NCBI GenBank assembly: GCA_910578365.1
Contig: CAJTRC010000006.1
Coordinates: 1 to 60,014, forward strand
Reading direction: 5' to 3'
DNA length: 60,014 nucleotides
From: an uncultured Muribaculaceae bacterium
Lineage (GTDB): Bacteria; Bacteroidota; Bacteroidia; Bacteroidales; Muribaculaceae
Numbering within the stretch: position 1 is the first letter of the stretch; every line of letters begins with the position of its first letter. The notes beneath the pieces are model-generated. The model did not search any database. It saw only the letters and a list, made by a program, of their open reading frames with translations, and was not told where the DNA came from. Both the position numbers and the translations under genes were made by a program. This document shows, piece after piece, positions 25,590-34,226 of the stretch.

Positions 25590-28499
25590 ATGAAAGGACT
25601 AAACCGTATTTTTGCTTTGTTGCTCATGGCAGTGCTCGCGGCATTGTCCTGTATGGGGTCGTACCCTATTGTGAGGAGTTTTCCCAAAAAATCGCATGAA
25701 GGGGGCCCGCAGACATGGACGGTGGCCAACGATACACTGGGCCGGATGTTTTTCGGCAATAAAAACGGTCTGCTTGTATATGACAGCGATGTGTGGCAGC
25801 TTCAGGGAATAGATTATGGCTCCACTGTGCGTGCATTGCTGTACGATTCTGAGAAATCGCGTCTGTATGCCGGTGGAAGCGAAGAATTCGGTTATTTCTC
25901 GTATGAGTCGGATTCAGGCAACTTCAGCTATAAGAGTCTGACAGCTCTTCTGCCGGCGAGTGTATCGTCTTTCAAGGAGATATGGAATATATTTACTCTG
26001 CAGAAGAATGGAAATGTGTGGTTTCAGTCCGACAATTATCTATTTGAGTACGACGGAAAAAGCATTAAGCCGTTCAAGACCGGCGAGCGGATTACGGCAT
26101 CGGCGTCCCTCAACGGACGTATATATGTGGCGCTGGCGCATGGCGGCATAGCCGAACTCGACTACGGGCGGCTTAAGAATCTGCCGCGCGGCAGTCTGCC
26201 CGCTAATGCCAGGGTGGTGGAGTTCCTGCCATATTTCAACGGTGTTATGATTGTGACCGAATATCATGGATTATTTACGCTCGAACACGGCAAAATACAG
26301 CCGCTCAATCTTGGGGCGGATGATTTTTTGTGTTCGTCGCAGGTGTTCTGTGCTGCCGCCAAGGATGACAACTATGTGTTCGGAACAGTAAGCAACGGTG
26401 TGATGATTATTAATATCCGCAGCGGGCGCTGTACGTTTGCCAACATCGAAACGGGCCTTCAGAACAACACGGTGCTGTCGGCTTATTTCGATGACGACAA
26501 CAATCTGTGGCTCGGACTGGACAATGGTATAGACATGATACAGGTCGACCTGCCTTATTACAGTCTGTTAGGGGCTACTTCGCGTTATGGTGCCGGATAT
26601 GTTTCGCTTCGAAGCGGCGACGACTTGTATCTCGGCACCAACCAGGGTTTGTTTGTGATGCCGTACAGCGACAGTACAACCCCCGAGCCTCCGCGTCTGA
26701 AGCCGCTTGTGTCCGGACAGATATGGGATGTGAAGGATATCGACGGCCGGATATTTGTGTGCAGCGACGCCGGACTATATGTCGGCGACAGTCGCTTAAT
26801 GACGCGCATCGATGGAATCCCCGGCACATGGTCGGTAGGGGAGCTGCCGCAATCGCCTGATTACTTGCTGGTATCGACATACGAAACATTTTATATGCTG
26901 CATCTCGAAGGCGGTCGTTGGGTCAACCGCGGGCCGGTTGACGGATATAACGATATCGGCGGACGATTTCAGATTGATGGTAATGGCGATGTGTGGATAG
27001 CACATTGGCTCAAAGGTATATATCGCCTGACTATAAATCCGGAGCGTAACAGCTTTGTATCGAATCAGTTTTTTAATCAGGAGCACGGTCTGCCGCATAC
27101 CCGCAGTGTGTCGCTTGCCATGTACGACGGAAAACCGGTGATGATTTCAGATGGCGGATTTTCGTCGCTTGCCGCTGACGGACGCTCCATTGTACCTCAT
27201 AAAAAACTGAATGCCATGCTGAATACCCCTGTGGCTCCGATGTTTCATCAGTCGCCGCGCGGCGACATCTGGACCATAAGCGAAAATTCAGTGACCCGTC
27301 TGACAAGGAATCTTTCCGGAGAGCTTGTCGCTGACAGTATTACTTTCTCGCCGATTGCGGACCAGATTATACCCGGTTTCGAAAATCTTAATTTTATAAA
27401 CGACAACCGGATGATTGTGTCCATGCAGGATGGCTTTTATGATGTCAATCTTGCCGTATCGCCCGAACATCGAAGTGGCAAGCAAGTATATTTTCGTGTG
27501 TTGCAGGCGTATGGCGACAGTGTCAGTACTCTGTATCCGAATGATGCCGCCTGCGATATGGTGAGTCTGCCATTCTCTATGAATTCACTCAGGGCTGAGG
27601 CGGTGATGGTGGAGTATCGTGCCGACAAGGCTGTGTCGTATAGCTTCTTTCTTGAGAACTATGATAGCGGATGGAGTGAATATTCGCCTATGTCGTACAA
27701 GGAGTACACCCATTTGCCCGAAGGTCAGTATCTGATGCATGTGAGGAGTTTCAACAGCTTCAACCGCACTACGAGCGAGGCGGTAATGACCATATGTATA
27801 CTGCCCCCGTGGTACAGGTCTACGGCGGCAAAGATTGTGTATCTGCTTCTTGTTCTGTCGCTTCTTCTTCTGGCATATTACTGGTTCAGACGGGTGGCAT
27901 TCAGGGCGTCGCGTCAGGTGGCGGCACGCAAGGAACAGGAACTGGAGGATATGCGGCGTAAGGCCAGAGAGGAATCCTTGCTTAAGGATTACGAGATTGC
28001 CGAACTGAAGAGCCGGCATCTGGAGAATGATGTCCAGCACAAAACCGAGGAGCTTTCGAACATAACTATGAATGTGGTGCGTAAGAATGAAATTCTGCTG
28101 GATATATCCGACAGGCTTACGCGGTTGAGCCGGAGTGAGCTTAGCGGCGAGGTGTCGCGGCAAATAGCCAAAATACAGTCGCTGATTAAGGAAAATATAA
28201 CCCGTGATGATGACTGGCGTAATTTCATACGCACCTTCGATGCCGCTTACGGCAATTTTACCAAGCATCTGCAGGAGCGGCATCCAGGCCTTAGCCCCAC
28301 CGAACTGAGGGTGTGCTGCTATCTGATAATGGGGCTAAACAGCAAGGAAATAGCACAGCTGTTTAATATCTCTTACAGGAGCGTGGAGATGTCGCGTTAC
28401 CGTCTGAGAAAGAAACTTGGTCTTGTCAGAGAAACCAGTCTTACCGAATACCTTAACGGTATTTTCGCGGAGATAAAAACAGTGGATAAGGCCAGGTAG
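25590..28499 (+). CDS. Transmembrane beta-propeller sensor with LuxR-type HTH (triple-tyrosine regulator)
   Basis: The protein has 969 residues with an N-terminal signal/anchor (GLNRIFALLLMAVLAALSC). Beta-propeller repeats (about 30-620; GRMFFGNKNGLLVYD, LWLGLDNGIDMI) resemble the periplasmic sensors of hybrid two-component systems. A Y_Y_Y-type beta-sandwich (about 660-740) and one membrane helix (IVYLLLVLSLLLLAYYWF, about 750-767) follow, then a coiled coil. A C-terminal HTH (about 905-955; LSPTELRVCCYLIMGLNSKE, then YRSVEMSRYRLRKKLGL) looks like GerE/LuxR. There is no histidine kinase or receiver domain, so it acts as a one-component regulator. Divergent from susC, it probably activates the locus when glucan fragments bind the propeller. 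Confidence 0.85.
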   Translation: MKGLNRIFALLLMAVLAALSCMGSYPIVRSFPKKSHEGGPQTWTVANDTLGRMFFGNKNGLLVYDSDVWQLQGIDYGSTVRALLYDSEKSRLYAGGSEEFGYFSYESDSGNFSYKSLTALLPASVSSFKEIWNIFTLQKNGNVWFQSDNYLFEYDGKSIKPFKTGERITASASLNGRIYVALAHGGIAELDYGRLKNLPRGSLPANARVVEFLPYFNGVMIVTEYHGLFTLEHGKIQPLNLGADDFLCSSQVFCAAAKDDNYVFGTVSNGVMIINIRSGRCTFANIETGLQNNTVLSAYFDDDNNLWLGLDNGIDMIQVDLPYYSLLGATSRYGAGYVSLRSGDDLYLGTNQGLFVMPYSDSTTPEPPRLKPLVSGQIWDVKDIDGRIFVCSDAGLYVGDSRLMTRIDGIPGTWSVGELPQSPDYLLVSTYETFYMLHLEGGRWVNRGPVDGYNDIGGRFQIDGNGDVWIAHWLKGIYRLTINPERNSFVSNQFFNQEHGLPHTRSVSLAMYDGKPVMISDGGFSSLAADGRSIVPHKKLNAMLNTPVAPMFHQSPRGDIWTISENSVTRLTRNLSGELVADSITFSPIADQIIPGFENLNFINDNRMIVSMQDGFYDVNLAVSPEHRSGKQVYFRVLQAYGDSVSTLYPNDAACDMVSLPFSMNSLRAEAVMVEYRADKAVSYSFFLENYDSGWSEYSPMSYKEYTHLPEGQYLMHVRSFNSFNRTTSEAVMTICILPPWYRSTAAKIVYLLLVLSLLLLAYYWFRRVAFRASRQVAARKEQELEDMRRKAREESLLKDYEIAELKSRHLENDVQHKTEELSNITMNVVRKNEILLDISDRLTRLSRSELSGEVSRQIAKIQSLIKENITRDDDWRNFIRTFDAAYGNFTKHLQERHPGLSPTELRVCCYLIMGLNSKEIAQLFNISYRSVEMSRYRLRKKLGLVRETSLTEYLNGIFAEIKTVDKAR

Positions 28500-28591
28500 G
28501 CGTTGTATTTATCGAAAAAAAAGGCACTGTCTCACGACAACGCCTTCCGATTAATCTACAATCTAAGGGTGCTTTCGCAGCCCTTATGGGT

Positions 28592-30052
28592 TTACTCGCT
28601 TTCGAGAGTCCGCGCCATTTCGGCAGCCGCGTGTCGGCCGTCGCCCATGGCGAGTATTACTGTGGCACCGCCGCGTACGATGTCGCCGCCTGCGAACAGT
28701 GTCGGAATCGACGACTGCAGCTTCTCGTTCACTGCAATAGTGCCGCGCGGTGTAACTTCGAGGTCTTTTATTGAGTTGGGAATAAGCGGGTTGGGCGACA
28801 CGCCTACGGCAACAATGACTTCGTCGATTTCGATTTCGTCGATTGCTCCGGGTATAGGCTGCGGGCTTCGGCGTCCTGAGGCGTCAGGTTCGCCCAGTTC
28901 CATACGCTGTACGCGCATGGCTCTTACATGGCCTCTCTCATCGCCGAGGTATTCCACCGGATTCGCCAGTGTCATAAAGTGTATTCCTTCTTCTTTGGCG
29001 TGAGCCACTTCTTCGAGGCGGGCCGGCATTTCGGCCTCGCTGCGGCGGTACACAATCATCACCTCGTCGGCTCCGAGTCGGCGGGCGGTGCGCACGCTGT
29101 CCATGGCGGTGTTGCCGCCTCCCACCACAGCCACGCGCTTGCCTTGGCTTACGGGGGTGTCGAAATCAGTGCGTCCGGCGCCCATCAGGTTCACTCGGGT
29201 AAGGTATTCGTTGCTCGACATTATGCCTATGAGATTTTCGCCCGGTATGCCCATGAAGCGTGGCAAACCGGCTCCGCTGGCCACGAATATGCCGCTGTAG
29301 CCCTCGGCGAGGAGGTCGTCGAAACTCAGTGTCTTGCCTATGATTACGTCGCTTACAAATTTCACGCCCTGGCGGCGCAGTGTGTCGAGTTCGGCGTCGA
29401 CAACTTCGTTGGGCAGTCGGAATTCAGGGATGCCGTATTTGAGTACACCTCCGATTTCATGCAGCGCCTCGTACACGGTTACATCGTAGCCGCGCATAAT
29501 CATTTCGCCAGCAAACGACAGTCCGGCCGGTCCGCTTCCGGCCACGGCCACTTTCACGCCTTTCCGCTCGGCCGGCATGGGGCATGGGGCACCGGAATTG
29601 CGGGCAGCGTCGGCGGCGTAGCGTTCGAGCCAGCCTATCGCCACCGGCTGCTTTTTCATTTTGTTGTATATGCAACGGCTTTCGCACTGCTTTTCCTGCG
29701 GGCATACACGGCCGCATACGGCAGGCAGAGCGCTTGTGGAGCGCAGAACCAGCGATGCAAAGTCGTTGCGTCCGCGCTGTATGTTTTTGACAAAGCCCGG
29801 GATGTCGATACCTACCGGGCAGCCGGACACACACTGCGGGTCGGGGCAGTCGAGGCAGCGGGTGGCCTCGAGCACTGCCTGCTCGGCGGTAAGACCGCAG
29901 TTGACTTCTTCGTTACATGTTACGCGGTGCTCGGGGTCGAGCATGTTCATTGTGGCGCGTGGTATTGCGCTTCGTTCGCGTGCGGGCATAGCCGCGCGCA
30001 GTTCCTCGCGCCATGCGGCGTCGCGGTTATGGAGTTCTTTTTCTTGGTTCAT
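28592..30052 (-). CDS. NADPH-dependent flavoprotein, large subunit (NfnB/GltD-like)
   Basis: The protein has 486 residues. An N-terminal Cys-rich Fe-S domain (CLDCPDPQCVSGCPVGIDIP; CGRVCPQEKQCESRCIY) is followed by FAD-binding (VAGSGPAGLSFAGEM) and NADPH-binding (VVGGGNTAMDSVRTARRLGA) Rossmann folds. This is the glutamate synthase small-subunit/NfnB fold. The partner gene upstream encodes a dihydroorotate-dehydrogenase-electron-transfer-like subunit. The pair therefore fits NADH-dependent ferredoxin:NADP oxidoreductase (Nfn), which couples NADH, NADPH and ferredoxin by electron bifurcation, better than true glutamate synthase. No glutamate synthase large subunit is present. Automatic pipelines often call it gltA. 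Confidence 0.85.
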   Translation of the reverse strand: MNQEKELHNRDAAWREELRAAMPARERSAIPRATMNMLDPEHRVTCNEEVNCGLTAEQAVLEATRCLDCPDPQCVSGCPVGIDIPGFVKNIQRGRNDFASLVLRSTSALPAVCGRVCPQEKQCESRCIYNKMKKQPVAIGWLERYAADAARNSGAPCPMPAERKGVKVAVAGSGPAGLSFAGEMIMRGYDVTVYEALHEIGGVLKYGIPEFRLPNEVVDAELDTLRRQGVKFVSDVIIGKTLSFDDLLAEGYSGIFVASGAGLPRFMGIPGENLIGIMSSNEYLTRVNLMGAGRTDFDTPVSQGKRVAVVGGGNTAMDSVRTARRLGADEVMIVYRRSEAEMPARLEEVAHAKEEGIHFMTLANPVEYLGDERGHVRAMRVQRMELGEPDASGRRSPQPIPGAIDEIEIDEVIVAVGVSPNPLIPNSIKDLEVTPRGTIAVNEKLQSSIPTLFAGGDIVRGGATVILAMGDGRHAAAEMARTLESE

Positions 30053-30063
30053 GGTGGTATTGG

Positions 30064-30846
30064 TCAGTTATAGGCGCGCATGCGCATGAGCATTTCATCG
30101 AAATCAACCTGGTGTGCGTCGAATTCGGGTCCGTCGACACACACAAAGCGCATTTTGCCGCCTACAGTCACGCGGCAGGCTCCGCACATGCCGGTGCCGT
30201 CGACCATTATGGTGTTGAGCGAGCAGATGGTCGGCACGTTGTACTCCCGGGTGAGTTTTGCCACGAATTTCATCATCACGGCCGGTCCGATGGTAACTAC
30301 CTCGTCGACTTTTTCTCGCTGTATCACTTGCTCTACACCGTTGGTCACAAGTCCTTTGGTGCCGTAACTGCCGTCGTCGGTCATTATAATCACCTCGTCG
30401 GAGTGGCTTCGCACCTGGTCTTCGAGAATAATGAGGTCCTTGGTTCGGGCGGCGAGCACGCTGACCACTCTGTTGCCGGCCTCTTTCATGGCCTTAATGA
30501 TAGGCAGCAGCGGGGCCACACCCACGCCTCCGCCGCAGCATACCACAGTGCCGCGCTTCTTGATGTCGGTGGCGCGACCCAGCGGGCCGACTACGTCGGT
30601 AAGGCAATCGCCGGGCTCGAGCGCGCATATCTTGCGTGTGCTCACGCCAACGGCCTGTATCACCAGAGTGATAATGCCCTTGGCCACATCGGCGTCTGCT
30701 ATGGTCAGCGGAATGCGTTCGCCTTTTTCTCCGCAGCGCACTATCACAAAGTGGCCCGGTTTGCGGGCGCGCGCTATCATGGGCGCCTTAACGTCGAGGC
30801 GTACCACATTCTCCGAGAAATGTTCTTTATGGACTATTTCAAACAT
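30064..30846 (-). CDS. FAD/[2Fe-2S] electron-transfer subunit (NfnA/sulfide dehydrogenase-like)
   Basis: The protein has about 260 residues from the ATG at 30844-30846 (MFEIVHKEHFSENVVRLDV). The ferredoxin-reductase fold shows FAD-binding ARKPGHFVIVRC and RIPLTIADAD, and NAD-binding VCCGGGVGVAPLLPIIKAM. The C-terminal [2Fe-2S] ligands are in CSLNTIMVDGTGMCGACR and FVCVDGPEFD. This is the small subunit of Nfn/sulfide dehydrogenase-type enzymes. Its stop is 11 nt before the large-subunit start. A consensus promoter sits 40 nt upstream. Confidence 0.85.
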   Translation of the reverse strand: MFEIVHKEHFSENVVRLDVKAPMIARARKPGHFVIVRCGEKGERIPLTIADADVAKGIITLVIQAVGVSTRKICALEPGDCLTDVVGPLGRATDIKKRGTVVCCGGGVGVAPLLPIIKAMKEAGNRVVSVLAARTKDLIILEDQVRSHSDEVIIMTDDGSYGTKGLVTNGVEQVIQREKVDEVVTIGPAVMMKFVAKLTREYNVPTICSLNTIMVDGTGMCGACRVTVGGKMRFVCVDGPEFDAHQVDFDEMLMRMRAYN

Positions 30847-30885
30847 AGATTTAAGTGCTAATAATATATTTGGTGCGGGTACAGG

Positions 30886-30917
30886 CAAAGTTACGAAAAA
30901 GATATGATATATACAAA
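30886..30917 (-). promoter_or_regulatory. Promoter of the Nfn-type operon
   Basis: On the minus strand TTTG (30914-30917) is 20 nt before TAACTTTG (30886-30893). The -33 element overlaps the U-tract of the preceding lipoprotein gene's terminator. Confidence 0.7.
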
Positions 30918-30950
30918 AATAAAGCCTACCTGCATGCAGGTAGGCTTTAC
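30915..30950 (-). terminator. Terminator of the small lipoprotein gene
   Basis: Positions 30921-30948 are a perfect 28-bp palindrome (arms AAAGCCTACCTGCA). On the minus strand it is followed by TATTTTTG, a good intrinsic terminator. Confidence 0.8.
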
Positions 30951-30974
30951 TATGAGGTTGAACCGAGTTGTCGA

Positions 30975-31190
30975 TTATTCAGCAGCTTCAACGGGAGCTT
31001 CTACAACTTCAGCAACTACAGTAGCGCTGTCAGCAGCAGAGTCAACAGTTTCTTCTACAACGGCAGCTTCTACAACTTCGGGAGTAGCAGCGCTGTCTAC
31101 AGAGTCAGCGGCCTTGGTGGCTTCGCCGTTACCGCAGGAGAAGAGGCTTACGCTGAAAGCTACAGCGAGCATGAGAACTAACTTTTTCAT
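30975..31190 (-). CDS. Small Ala/Val/Glu-rich lipoprotein
   Basis: The protein has 71 residues from the ATG at 31188-31190. The signal and lipobox are MKKLVLMLAVAFSVSLFSC. The mature part is acidic and of low complexity, with repeated VDSAA / VVEA / TVDSAADSAT motifs, no aromatic residues and no recognised domain. It has its own consensus promoter and terminator, typical of an abundant small envelope lipoprotein. Function unknown. Confidence 0.75.
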   Translation of the reverse strand: MKKLVLMLAVAFSVSLFSCGNGEATKAADSVDSAATPEVVEAAVVEETVDSAADSATVVAEVVEAPVEAAE

Positions 31191-31240
31191 TTTCTTTTTG
31201 ATTAAATAGTAAAACAATTATTTGTGCTTCAAAAACGCTA

Positions 31241-31272
31241 CAAAGTTACGCCATATTTTTAAACCCACCAAA
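31241..31272 (-). promoter_or_regulatory. Promoter of the small lipoprotein gene
   Basis: On the minus strand TTTG (31269-31272) lies 20 nt before TAACTTTG (31241-31248), a perfect consensus. Confidence 0.7.
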
Positions 31273-31347
31273 TATTTAAACGAAAAAAATTTTGTTTAAA
31301 TTATTAATTATTTAGCTCTATGGATTAAGTAACAGCGTATTAATGAT

Positions 31348-33057
31348 TTATGCGTTTGCCTGCGATTGCGATTTTTCTGCTATTTCGTTGGCCATGGCCA
31401 CGGCCTTGGTGATGTGATCGCATATGTGGTCGGCGCCTATAAGCCGGTCGATGCCTGCGTGTTCAAGGCTTTCGCGCACGTTGTCTTTTACGCCTGAGAG
31501 CACTACGTGGATGCCTTCGTTCTGCGACGAGTTGATGAGGATTTCGAGGTTGTGGAGGCCTGTAGCGTCGATAAACGACACCTTGCGCATGCGTATGATG
31601 CGCACCAGCGGGGTCCGGCCGCCTACGGTGGCACGCATTATTTCGTCGAATTTGGTGGCAACGCCGAAGAAGAATGGGCCGTCGATTTCGTAAACGCTTA
31701 CGCCTTTGGCTACGTTGAGAACCTCGTGCTGCTGCATTTCGGTGCCTTCTGCCACGTCGAGCTGCTCGGAGTAGACTTTGATTTCGATGTTCTCGGTGGC
31801 TCGGCGAATGAATAGCAGTATGGCCAGAAGGAGGCCTATTTCAATGGCTATGGTGAGGTCGAAGATTACGGTGAGGAAGAAGGTTACCAGCAGTACCGAT
31901 ACGTCGCTCTTGGGTGCCTTGAATATGCCTATTATCGTGCGCCAGCCGCTCATGTTGTAGGCCACTACCATAAGTACTGCGGCCAGGCAGGCCATGGGTA
32001 CATAGTTGATAAGGGGCATAAGAAACACGAATATCAGCAGCAGAACCACGGCATGGATGATGCCGGCTACCGGTGTGCGGCCACCGTTGGTTATGTTGGT
32101 CATGGTGCGGGCGATAGCGCCGGTGACGGGTATGCCGCCGAACAGGGGCACCACTATGTTGGCTATGCCCTGGCCTATGAGTTCGGTGTTGCTGTTGGTC
32201 CTGGAGCCTGTGACACCGTCGGCGACTGTAGCTGACAGCAGCGACTCTATGGCGCCAAGTACTGCTATGGTGAAGGCTGAGGGCAGCAGCAGGTTGATGG
32301 TGGCCATGTTGAGCTCAAAGCCGCGGGGCAGGGGTATATCGGTGCTCATGGTGCCGAAGCGGTCGCCGATGGTCTGGACTGCAAAGCCGTCTATGCCGCT
32401 GAGGAAATATGTGGCTGCGGTGACTGTGATGATGGCTATGAGTGCGCCCGGCAGTTTGTTCGATATCTTTGGTGTAAATATTATAATGAGCAGCGACACC
32501 AGGCCTACTGCCAGTGTGGGCAGGTTGATGTTGCCGAACGACTTGAAGTAAAGTCCCCATTTGGGGATGAACTGGCCGGGGATGTTGGTGAGGCTGAGGC
32601 CGAAGAAGTCGTTGATCTGGGTGGAGAATATCGTAAGGGCTATACCTGCGGTGAATCCTACTATGATGGGGTAGGGTATAAATTTGATTACTGTGCCGAG
32701 GTGGAACAGTCCCATAAGCACCAGTATCACGCCGGCCATGGCTGTGGCTATGGCCAGGCCGTGGAGCCCGAACTGGGCTATTATATTATATACAATAATA
32801 ATGAAGGCGCCGGTAGGGCCGCCGATCTGTACGGTGTTGCCGCCGAAGAACGACACCAGAAAACCGCCTATGATGGCAGTGATAAGGCCTACCGTGGGGC
32901 TTACGCCGGATGCTATGCCGAATGCTATTGCGAGCGGAAGGGCTACAATGCCCACTACGATGCCGGCGATTACGTCGTCTTTGAGTTTGGTCATGGAGTA
33001 TTGACTCAGCGCCTCGAACAGTTTGGGGCGGAAGTCGATTGTACCCGATAGTTTCAT
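31348..33057 (-). CDS. SulP family anion transporter with STAS domain
   Basis: The protein has 569 residues. About 12 membrane segments (25-410) include the SulP signature stretch DVIAGIVVGIVALPLAIAFG and the IGGPTGAFIIIV motif. A cytoplasmic STAS domain (about 440-550; VYEIDGPFFFGVATKF, SFIDATGLHNLEILI) ends the protein. Family members move sulfate, bicarbonate or other anions, often with sodium or protons. The substrate cannot be read here, and no carbonic anhydrase or sulfate-assimilation gene is adjacent. It is a single gene with its own promoter. Confidence 0.92.
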   Translation of the reverse strand: MKLSGTIDFRPKLFEALSQYSMTKLKDDVIAGIVVGIVALPLAIAFGIASGVSPTVGLITAIIGGFLVSFFGGNTVQIGGPTGAFIIIVYNIIAQFGLHGLAIATAMAGVILVLMGLFHLGTVIKFIPYPIIVGFTAGIALTIFSTQINDFFGLSLTNIPGQFIPKWGLYFKSFGNINLPTLAVGLVSLLIIIFTPKISNKLPGALIAIITVTAATYFLSGIDGFAVQTIGDRFGTMSTDIPLPRGFELNMATINLLLPSAFTIAVLGAIESLLSATVADGVTGSRTNSNTELIGQGIANIVVPLFGGIPVTGAIARTMTNITNGGRTPVAGIIHAVVLLLIFVFLMPLINYVPMACLAAVLMVVAYNMSGWRTIIGIFKAPKSDVSVLLVTFFLTVIFDLTIAIEIGLLLAILLFIRRATENIEIKVYSEQLDVAEGTEMQQHEVLNVAKGVSVYEIDGPFFFGVATKFDEIMRATVGGRTPLVRIIRMRKVSFIDATGLHNLEILINSSQNEGIHVVLSGVKDNVRESLEHAGIDRLIGADHICDHITKAVAMANEIAEKSQSQANA

Positions 33058-33089
33058 AAATTTAGAACCTGTTATTTATAATTTCGCCG

Positions 33090-33121
33090 CAAAGTTAAAC
33101 AAATTTTAGCAATCGGGCAAA
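33090..33121 (-). promoter_or_regulatory. Promoter of the SulP gene
   Basis: On the minus strand TTTG (33118-33121) lies 20 nt before TAACTTTG (33090-33097); the start codon follows about 33 nt downstream. Confidence 0.7.
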
Positions 33122-33386
33122 TTGGAGCAGCGGCCCGACACTTGTGCGCGGGTGTGTGTGCGGGTGTTCTTACGCGGGAGCGCCGGAGAAAATATCGCAT
33201 GCTGCAGAAGAAAAATTATCGGAAGTAATAAAAAAGATTCGCCCTGCATGTAAAAGGTGAAATTTTTTTGAGGCAAAAAACGAGCTGAAATCCCACTTGG
33301 AAACGGTTGTTTTGTGGATAAAACGGCAAAAAAGTTGGTCAGTAAGCAGAAAAATGCATTTTTTTTGAAAAATTTTCCTCAAAATA
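33122..33386. other. AT-rich spacer between SulP and tRNA-Asp
   Basis: I see no supported gene. A 70-codon minus-strand frame here (33170-33382) is Phe/Ser/Lys-rich, lacks a signal or domain and is probably chance. The upstream boundary of the tRNA-Asp promoter is the only structure identified. Confidence 0.5.
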
Positions 33387-33418
33387 TTTGCACGGTATTG
33401 AAAAACCTCCTAACTTTG
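33387..33418 (+). promoter_or_regulatory. Promoter of tRNA-Asp
   Basis: TTTG (33387-33390) and TAACTTTG (33411-33418) are separated by exactly 20 nt, with transcription expected to begin about 60 nt before the tRNA. Confidence 0.75.
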
Positions 33419-33482
33419 CACTCGCAAAAGCAACGATGCTGATGCCTCTCCCACCAAGGGCTTAGAGAAGCGAAAAAAACGA

Positions 33483-33556
33483 GGTGTGGTAGTTCAGCTG
33501 GTTAGAATACCTGCCTGTCACGCAGGGGGTCGCGGGTTCGAGTCCCGTCCATACCG
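33483..33556 (+). tRNA. tRNA-Asp (anticodon GTC)
   Basis: This is a 74-nt cloverleaf. The acceptor arms GGTGTGG / CCATACC pair with one G-U. The anticodon loop CTGTCAC carries GTC, and the T-arm is GGGTTCGAGTCCC. The discriminator base is G, as expected for tRNA-Asp, and the CCA end is not encoded. Confidence 0.95.
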
Positions 33557-33570
33557 CAAGAGGAGAGAGG

Positions 33571-33624
33571 AGAATGAGAAATTGTTAATCAAATCATTTG
33601 ATTACGTTTCTCATTCTTTTTTTT
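33571..33624 (+). terminator. Terminator after tRNA-Asp
   Basis: AGAATGAGAAA (33571-33581) and TTTCTCATTCT (33607-33617) form a perfect 11-bp stem followed by a run of eight T. Confidence 0.9.
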
Positions 33625-33692
33625 GTGTGTTTGAGTTCTTTTCGCTGTGGTTGCTTCGTCAATAGCAAAATAATTTGTAATTTTGCAGCTAT

Positions 33693-34226
33693 ATGGACAA
33701 TCAGTCAAATCCATCAGATATTTTCGGCAGGGCTGCCCGTGTGGGGCCGGTGGCCGGGGTGTACTTCACTGTGCTGTTTCTGTGCGCCGCCTACTCCGGC
33801 ATGCATCCGTTGCTTTCGATTCTTGCCCTGATACTTTTGCTTTCGGTGCCCTGGCTGCTGTACAGGCGTCTGTCGGCAACCGCTGCCGCTGTGGCCAAAG
33901 TACGCACCGTGCCCTTATGGACCGAAGGCATATACAGTTTTCTGTTCGGCGGGCTCATTATGGCCCTGCTGGTGTATATGTGGCTGCGCTTTGTCGACCC
34001 CGGCTATGTACGCAACCAGCTTGAGCTGGCGGCGCAGCTTATGCGCGAATATCCGCAGTCGGCGTCGCACGAGCTGAGGCATGCGGTCGAGGCCGTTCTT
34101 GAGCAGGGTTCTCTGCCCGGAGCCATTCAGATGGCAATGTCGCTGTTCTGGACTGTTACATTCACCGGCGCGGTGCTGTCGCTGCCGGTAGCTTTCATTA
34201 TTGCTAAAATAAAATCTTCAAGATGA
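33693..34226 (+). CDS. DUF4199-type membrane protein
   Basis: The protein has 177 residues with about four membrane segments (GPVAGVYFTVLFLCAAYSG; LLSILALILLLSVPWLLY; IYSFLFGGLIMALLVYMWLR; a C-terminal FWTVTFTGAVLSLPVAFII). The arrangement with a soluble loop before the last helix matches DUF4199 proteins, which are almost always next to a family 2 glycosyltransferase in Bacteroidetes. The next gene is exactly that and overlaps by 4 nt. Role unknown. A TAATTTTG box at 33678-33685 lies only 7 nt before the ATG. Confidence 0.8.
   Translation: MDNQSNPSDIFGRAARVGPVAGVYFTVLFLCAAYSGMHPLLSILALILLLSVPWLLYRRLSATAAAVAKVRTVPLWTEGIYSFLFGGLIMALLVYMWLRFVDPGYVRNQLELAAQLMREYPQSASHELRHAVEAVLEQGSLPGAIQMAMSLFWTVTFTGAVLSLPVAFIIAKIKSSR

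Noticed and set aside
28928..30073. 381-codon plus-strand open frame
   Set aside because: Antisense to the Nfn/GltD-like flavoprotein, which has all its cofactor motifs.
33170..33382. 70-codon minus-strand frame upstream of tRNA-Asp
   Set aside because: AT-rich, Phe/Ser/Lys-biased, no promoter or motif; probably chance.
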